The notes under the pieces: model-generated
The model's input: the letters and a program-made list of their open reading frames with translations, nothing else
Database searches by the model: none
Told to the model about the DNA's origin: nothing
Shown: positions 59,629 through 64,000 of the stretch, piece by piece
Position numbering within the stretch: position 1 is the first letter of the stretch
How the letters are laid out: each line of letters opens with the position of its first letter
From: Methylocystis sp. B8
GTDB lineage: Bacteria > Pseudomonadota > Alphaproteobacteria > Rhizobiales > Beijerinckiaceae
Assembly: GCF_005771425.1 (NCBI RefSeq)
Contig: NZ_VBTZ01000006.1
Coordinates: 132,580-196,579 of the forward strand
Length of the DNA: 64,000 nucleotides
Direction of reading: 5' to 3'
Translations under genes and position numbers: made by a program

Positions 59629-60789
59629 TCAGGGCTTCGCCAAAGGCAAGACGAAGCTGAAAATGGTCCCGCCTCTGGGATTGGGCTCGGCCCAGATCTT
59701 TCCCTTATGCGCTTCGATAATCGAGCGCGATATGGACAGCCCCACGCCGAGGCCATGCGGCTTTGTCGTCGTAAACTGCTCGAAGAGCCTATCCCTTATG
59801 GAATGCGGAAGCCCGGGACCAGTGTCGGCGACATCGGTCTGGATCTTATCTCCTTCGACGAGGCGGGTAGACACGGTCATCTCCCGCCTGTCCACGTCCC
59901 GCATGGCCTCTATAGCATTTCGTTTCAGATTGACGACGACCTGCTGAATTTGAACTTTATTGATGATGACCTGATCCGGCGACGCCTCGAGATTAACCGT
60001 CGTTTTTACATCGTGTTCTTTGGCGAGAGCGTCGGTAAATTCGCAGGCGGTTCTAATGACTGCATTTAAGTTTTGAAGCGATCTTACTGTATCTCCGCGC
60101 GCGATAAACTGACGAAGATTGTCCATAATTTCAGAGGCGCGAAAGACTTGCGCGCTCGCGTTGTCCAACAACTCCTCGACCTTCTCAACCGAGAAGTCTT
60201 TCTGCTTCAACTGACGGTGCGCGAAATTGATATAAGCGGCGATCGCCGACAAGGGTTGTTTGAGTTCATGCGCCAGTCCGGCCGCCATATTTTCCATTAA
60301 ATCGAGCCTGTTCGTCTGCAGCTCATGGAGTCGCCGTTCGAACTGGCGCGATCGGCTGAGGTCGTGAATCAGTCCAACGAACACGCGTTTGCCCTCGGTC
60401 GCGACAACGCTCACGCCAAGCTCCATCGTGAAGATGGAGCTGTCCTTGCGCATCCCTTCGACCTGCCGGCCAATGCCAATGATCTTTGGCGTTCCGGTGC
60501 GGAGATATTCGCTTATGTAGGAGTCATGCCTGCTGCGATCAGGCTCGGGCATCAGCATACGGACGTTTTGTCCGATGACTTCTGAAGGCGGGAATCCGAA
60601 AAGCTTGGCCGCCGCCGGGTTCATCGAAAGCACCGTGCCTCGCTCGTCGATCGTGATGATGCCGTCCAAGGCGGCATTCATGATCGCGGCAAGATAGGAG
60701 TCATGCCCGGGGACGCTCACGGCGTCGCAAGCCTCCTCAGTTGCGGAGCTCGGCGCAACCGGTGAGTCGGGGAGGTGGGCGAAACCCAT
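59629..60789 (-). CDS. FixL-like haem-PAS sensor histidine kinase
   Basis: 386 aa from the ATG at 60789; the upstream frame lies over the divergent pyrC start. PAS domain: IITIDERGTVLSMNPAAAKL, IGQNVRMLMPEPDRSRHDSY, then YLRTGTPKIIGIGRQVEGMR. The His of RSRHD aligns with the haem-ligand His of FixL, and the GIGR arginine with the O2-sensing Arg. Kinase: GLAHELKQPLSAIAAYINF (phospho-His), NLKRNAIEAM, DTGPGLP and GLGVGLSISRSIIEAHKG. No FixJ gene is adjacent, so the partner must be elsewhere. No transmembrane helix. Confidence 0.88.
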   Translation of the reverse strand: MGFAHLPDSPVAPSSATEEACDAVSVPGHDSYLAAIMNAALDGIITIDERGTVLSMNPAAAKLFGFPPSEVIGQNVRMLMPEPDRSRHDSYISEYLRTGTPKIIGIGRQVEGMRKDSSIFTMELGVSVVATEGKRVFVGLIHDLSRSRQFERRLHELQTNRLDLMENMAAGLAHELKQPLSAIAAYINFAHRQLKQKDFSVEKVEELLDNASAQVFRASEIMDNLRQFIARGDTVRSLQNLNAVIRTACEFTDALAKEHDVKTTVNLEASPDQVIINKVQIQQVVVNLKRNAIEAMRDVDRREMTVSTRLVEGDKIQTDVADTGPGLPHSIRDRLFEQFTTTKPHGLGVGLSISRSIIEAHKGKIWAEPNPRGGTIFSFVLPLAKP

Positions 60790-60923
60790 ATTTTTTCCCG
60801 GGAGGGGCGCAATGAACGCTCGCCGCTCTCCCAATGCGGTAGCTAGGCGTTTACGAGCCGAGGTCAAGCCCGGCGCCCTGCGGATGCATTTCCATCCCCA
60901 GAGAAATCGCATAAGCAAGCGCC

Positions 60924-62225
60924 ATGTCGCCGCCCCAAGCTCCTGCGCCGCTGCTGTTCTTCAACGCTCGCTTGATCGATCCCGCTTCGGGATGCGAAAT
61001 GCGCGGCGGCGTTGTGACGCGAGACGGCATAATCGCGGAGGTTGGCGAAACCGTTCGCGAGGGCGACGCGCCCGAAGGCGCGCGCGCCATCGACTGCGCG
61101 GGCGACGTCGTCGCGCCGGGGCTCATCGACATGCAGGCCTTTGTGGGCGAGCCAGGCGCGGAGCATCGCGAAACCATCGCCAGCGCTACTCTCGCCGCCG
61201 CGGCCGGCGGGGTCACCACTCTCGTCTCGACGTCGGCGACGTTGCCGCCCGTCGACGATCCGGCAGTCGTCGATTTCGTATTGCGTCGTGCGCGCGACAC
61301 GGGGCGCGTGCGCGTCTTACCGATGGCGGCGCTGACCAAGGGTTGCGAGGGCAAAGAGATCGCCGAACTCGGTTTGCTGCAGCAGGCCGGCGCGATAGCC
61401 TTCTGCGATGGCGCGCGTTCGGTGAAAAACGCGCTGGTAATGCGCCGGGCGCTTACCTATGCGCGCGATTTTGACGCTTTGGTCGTGCATTTCGCCGAAG
61501 ACCCCGATCTCGGGTCCGGGGTCATGAACGAAGGAGAATTCGCGCATCGACTCGGCCTGTCGGGCGTCCCGCGTGAAGCCGAGGCGATCATGCTCGACCG
61601 TGACATGAGGCTCGTAGCGCTTACGGGCGCGCGCTACCACGCCGCCCTTGTCACGACGACGCTGTCATTGGATGCGCTACGGAAAGCTAAGGACGAGGGC
61701 CTGGTCGTCACCTGCGGGACCTCGATCAATCATCTGACGCTCAACGAGAATGACATCGGCGACTATCGCACCTTCCTCAAGCTCAAACCGCCGCTCCGCC
61801 ACGAGGATGAGCGCAAAGCGCTCGTTGGCGCGCTTTCAGAAGGCCTGATCGACGTCATCGTTTCCGATCACGATCCACAGGACGTCGAAACGAAGCGGCT
61901 GCCCTTCTCTGAGGCCGACTCCGGCGCGATCGGCGTTGAGACGATGCTCGCGGCAGGGCTTCGACTGGTGCATTCGGGAGACGTCGCGCTGATGCGCCTG
62001 CTCGCCGCGATGACCTCCCGCCCGGCCGAAATTCTCGGTCTGCCGCAGGGGAGGCTGCAAAAGGGCGCGCCGGCGGATCTTGTGCGCTTTGACCCCGACG
62101 CGCCTTTCGTCGTCGATCCGGACGCGCTTCATTCACGCAGCAAGAACACGCCTTTCGATGGCGCTGTGCTCCAGGGGGTCGTCAAGGCTACGGTCGTCGC
62201 CGGCGCAGTCGCGTACGAGACCTGA
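60924..62225 (+). CDS. pyrC: Dihydroorotase-like protein PyrC (class I, HxH lost)
   Basis: 433 aa amidohydrolase fold. The usual metal motif DxHxH after VVAPGLID is replaced by LIDMQAFVGEPGAEHRET, so the two histidines are absent. Later motifs are altered too (VVHFAEDP; CGTSINHLTLNEN; SDHDPQDVETKRLP). Such non-catalytic pyrC copies act as structural partners of PyrB in several bacteria. An active dihydroorotase is presumably elsewhere. Divergent from the FixL-like gene over about 134 bp. Confidence 0.85.
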   Translation: MSPPQAPAPLLFFNARLIDPASGCEMRGGVVTRDGIIAEVGETVREGDAPEGARAIDCAGDVVAPGLIDMQAFVGEPGAEHRETIASATLAAAAGGVTTLVSTSATLPPVDDPAVVDFVLRRARDTGRVRVLPMAALTKGCEGKEIAELGLLQQAGAIAFCDGARSVKNALVMRRALTYARDFDALVVHFAEDPDLGSGVMNEGEFAHRLGLSGVPREAEAIMLDRDMRLVALTGARYHAALVTTTLSLDALRKAKDEGLVVTCGTSINHLTLNENDIGDYRTFLKLKPPLRHEDERKALVGALSEGLIDVIVSDHDPQDVETKRLPFSEADSGAIGVETMLAAGLRLVHSGDVALMRLLAAMTSRPAEILGLPQGRLQKGAPADLVRFDPDAPFVVDPDALHSRSKNTPFDGAVLQGVVKATVVAGAVAYET

Positions 62226-62531
62226 GGAGCCGCTGAAGGCGTACACGACCAAGGCTAACGAAATAATCAAATAAAATTAATAAGAAACGAGTTAAAGTTC
62301 ACCATTAACATGAGACTGCGTCAGCTCGTTCGAGACGATCGTCGCGAAAGAGTCAGGCGCGGTGAAGAAGACGCAGATCGGCGCCATCCTGGCGGTTTCA
62401 GCAGCCGACAATTCGCTGCCGCATGGACGCCTCACGTACATCACGATGTTTTGAATTGATGGCGAGGCTGTCGCCGCAACGGGTGCAGCCATTGATGCAT
62501 TCATGATTGTTTAAGAAAGAGGAGTGGCCTT
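62226..62531. other. AT-rich intergenic region after pyrC
   Basis: The 306 bp include an AT-rich patch (62260-62310). A minus-strand frame at 62292-62504 (MNASMAAPVAATASPSIQNI) has no Shine-Dalgarno and no recognisable family, so I do not call it. No terminator is obvious; the downstream gene's Shine-Dalgarno (AAAGAGGAG) lies at about 62516-62524. Confidence 0.4.
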
Positions 62532-62876
62532 ATGAAAGCGCTTTTCTCCGCAACCGCGGTTTTCCTCGCAGTTTCTCTCTGTTCTAGCGCTCTCGCACAG
62601 GTCCCGAGTTTCCCTAAAGATGAGCCTTATGCGAAGGCGCGTAAGGTTCTCTTGAAAAAAGGCTGGAAGCCTGTTCACGAGCCCGAGGCTGGCTTCGTTT
62701 GCCAAAAGGACGATCCGCGCTGCAAGGATCGGCCCGAGACCGTCGCTTGCGCGGGAACGGGAAACGCCAATTGTATTTTTCGTTGGAAGCGCAAAGGCGT
62801 CGTGGTCGACGTCAATACGGTGGGCGAAACGCAGCCGGTGGTTACGGAAGTGACCTGCCACGCCGGTTGCAATTGA
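62532..62876 (+). CDS. Secreted hypothetical protein with cysteine-rich domain
   Basis: 114 aa. Signal peptide (ATAVFLAVSLCSSALAQ), then a small domain with the cysteines in FVCQKDDPRCKD, ETVACAGTGNANCIF and VTCHAGCN, about six in the mature part, likely forming disulfides. The start YAKARKVLLKKGWKPVHEP resembles PASTA/SH3-like small secreted domains. Gene orientation matches the following gene, but no promoter is visible. Confidence 0.75.
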   Translation: MKALFSATAVFLAVSLCSSALAQVPSFPKDEPYAKARKVLLKKGWKPVHEPEAGFVCQKDDPRCKDRPETVACAGTGNANCIFRWKRKGVVVDVNTVGETQPVVTEVTCHAGCN

Positions 62877-62962
62877 GAGTGAAAGCGCGAGAGCGGGGCA
62901 GGCATTGCCCTCGACTGATCGGACGCGCGAGGCGCCGCTCATAAGCGACGCGCAATTATAAC

Positions 62963-62988
62963 GGAACGCTTCCACGCATTTAAGCGTT
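62963..62988 (+). promoter_or_regulatory. EcfG-type (general stress sigma) promoter
   Basis: GGAAC (62963-62967), 17-bp spacer, CGTT (62985-62988): exact consensus for the alphaproteobacterial general stress sigma factor. The next start codon is at 63030, 42 bp downstream. Confidence 0.75.
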
Positions 62989-63029
62989 AGTCAGAACATC
63001 ATTTTCTCAAATTTTACGAGGCGCCGATT

Positions 63030-63665
63030 ATGAAACGTCGATATGCTTTCAACGGCCCTTTCCTTGCGATGGGCCTCGCTTTCGCTGGAGTTCCTGCTAC
63101 TTCTCACGCGCAGGCGGTGAAATCTTACGAAACGATAAAGACGGAGTATCAATACGCCGCCAAAGTCGTCTGCTCGCTGATGTTCCCGCATCAGGACGGG
63201 ACTTTGGCAAAGGGCGTCTATCGCACCATCGTCAACATCCATAATCCCACGAAGAAGAAGTTCACCATCGCCGCCAAAGTGGCGCTGTCGACGGAATTCG
63301 GATCAGCTCCCGGCCCCTTCAGCGTCACCCCGTTTAGAAAGGCCGAACTCCAGGCGGACGGCGCGACCGAATTGAATTGCTTCAACATTGCCGGCTACTT
63401 TTGCCCCATCAATGGCGTGTGCGTCGATTTTGCGTTCCTTGAGGGCTTCGTCGTGATCAAGAGTCCGGAGCCTTTGGACGTGGTCGGCGTATATTCGGCG
63501 CGGCACTCCGACGGCGAAGTGGAAACCTTGGACGTCGATGTGGTTCCTGAGCGAAAACTCAGCGAAGAGGTGCCTTTGACCGCGCCCGAGCCCAAATCAG
63601 AGATCAAGAGACACATGGAATTTCCGGCCAAAGGAAGTCCCGCGTCTGACGGCCAGCCGAAATAG
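63030..63665 (+). CDS. Secreted hypothetical protein under a stress promoter
   Basis: 211 aa. Signal peptide (AMGLAFAGVPATSHAQA), then a beta-rich domain: YAAKVVCSLMFPHQDGTLAK, GVYRTIVNIHNPTKKKFTIA and ELNCFNIAGYFCPINGVCVD with paired cysteines, and a Pro/Glu/Lys-rich tail. It resembles periplasmic immunoglobulin-like domains. A perfect EcfG-type promoter lies 42 bp upstream, so it is probably a general-stress gene. Confidence 0.8.
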   Translation: MKRRYAFNGPFLAMGLAFAGVPATSHAQAVKSYETIKTEYQYAAKVVCSLMFPHQDGTLAKGVYRTIVNIHNPTKKKFTIAAKVALSTEFGSAPGPFSVTPFRKAELQADGATELNCFNIAGYFCPINGVCVDFAFLEGFVVIKSPEPLDVVGVYSARHSDGEVETLDVDVVPERKLSEEVPLTAPEPKSEIKRHMEFPAKGSPASDGQPK

Positions 63666-63877
63666 AGCCGGGCGATAAAAACGCCATCATGCGTTGGCGC
63701 GGGGCGGCCGCTCTTGCGCAATGCGAAAGGGCGGCGGAGGCGGTCGTATCCCTGACTGCATCGGATAGGCTGAGCAAGCAGCCTAGCGGTTACGCCTCTT
63801 GAAGAATCCCGCCAATAGCCGTAAAGGCTCGCCGCGCGCGCGAGCGACGGGCTCGTGACCACTCGGAAACGGTGACT
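63666..63877. other. Leader/promoter region of tuf
   Basis: 212 bp with no supported gene; it should hold the tuf transcription start. A minus-strand frame exists (63395-63862) but is a shadow of the secreted gene and this leader. Confidence 0.4.
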
Positions 63878-64000
63878 ATGGCCAAGGAAAAGTTTTCACG
63901 CACGAAGCCGCACTGCAACATTGGGACGATTGGACACGTCGACCATGGCAAGACGTCTTTGACGGCGGCGATCACGAAAGTGTTGGCGGAGACGGGCGGG
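63878..64000 (+). CDS. tuf: Elongation factor Tu, N-terminal part (cut by window end)
   Basis: The first 41 codons read [20 protein letters not shown] and [20 protein letters not shown], the EF-Tu P-loop region (GHVDHGKT). The gene continues past the window. EF-Tu delivers aminoacyl-tRNA to the ribosome. Confidence 0.97.
   Translation, partial: MAKEKFSRTKPHCNIGTIGHVDHGKTSLTAAITKVLAETGG

Noticed and set aside
62292..62504. Minus-strand 70-aa gene after pyrC
   Set aside because: No Shine-Dalgarno, no recognisable family, and low-complexity N-terminus.

Overview
The window is GC-rich chromosomal DNA from an alphaproteobacterium, most likely of the Hyphomicrobiales (Rhizobiales). Supporting genes and sites are a PopZ-type polar organiser, an IalB-family protein, a FixL-like haem-PAS kinase, a GGAAC-N16/17-CGTT (EcfG-type) stress-promoter class, the DUF2232-rplI-dnaB order and the ftsE-ftsX-ydcF-plsC order. 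A gene matching mesaconyl-CoA hydratase of the ethylmalonyl-CoA pathway and a CopC-like protein fit a serine-cycle methylotroph or type II methanotroph (Methylocystis/Methylosinus-like). The genus is inference, because no methane-oxidation gene is in view.

Layout. 1-2.5 kb holds a truncated stress-protein gene, tRNA-Thr and ispE-rlmB. 2563-17414 is a 14.8 kb integrative element bounded by a 47-bp direct repeat, which is the 3' part of a tRNA-Gly(GCC) gene; the intact tRNA lies at the right end. The element carries a tyrosine recombinase, two small helix-turn-helix proteins, a replication-module-like gene with iteron-like repeats inside its coding sequence, a coiled-coil protein, two small proteins with a motif resembling the C-terminus of phage capsid proteases, and a run of hairpins ending in an intrinsic terminator that looks like a structured RNA. 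A cargo half follows: a GrlR-like/DUF6680-like overlapping gene pair, a repeat-rich fibre-like protein, an SRAP protein, a triple zinc-ribbon protein, a HEPN-like protein and several gene remnants. Overall it resembles a phage satellite (PICI-like) or small integrative island, with no capsid, terminase or conjugation genes.

17.4-31.5 kb: a DUF985 cupin, IalB, ubiG divergent from lysC, two small paralogues, murJ, a GT2 glycosyltransferase divergent from a ChbG/HpnK-like deacetylase, a methyltransferase, and the nadA-DUF4202-nadB-nadC operon behind a perfect palindromic operator. 31.7-44 kb: pyrB, a membrane protein, tauE-cysK divergent from an Rrf2 regulator, a Pcm-like gene followed by tolC, popZ, an ftsB-like gene, a metallo-beta-lactamase-fold hydrolase, an SH3 protein with an EcfG-type promoter, a glycine-zipper protein, a universal stress protein, a DUF2141-carotenoid oxygenase pair and tRNA-Ala(CGC). 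44-51.5 kb: yggT-yggU-mcd, three tandem secreted PRC-barrel proteins, dnaB-rplI-DUF2232 and copC. 51.5-64 kb: ybbA-ybbP divergent from tesA-thpR, the ftsE-ftsX-ydcF-plsC operon, a FixL-like kinase divergent from a dihydroorotase-like pyrC lacking its HxH metal motif, two secreted hypothetical proteins (the second with a perfect EcfG-type promoter), and the first 41 codons of tuf.

Most chromosomal genes are housekeeping and confidently named. The unexplained biology lies in the island, especially the in-gene iterons (6319-6420), the five-hairpin RNA candidate (9352-9555), the overlapping gene pair at 10202-11120, and the short remnants near its right end.
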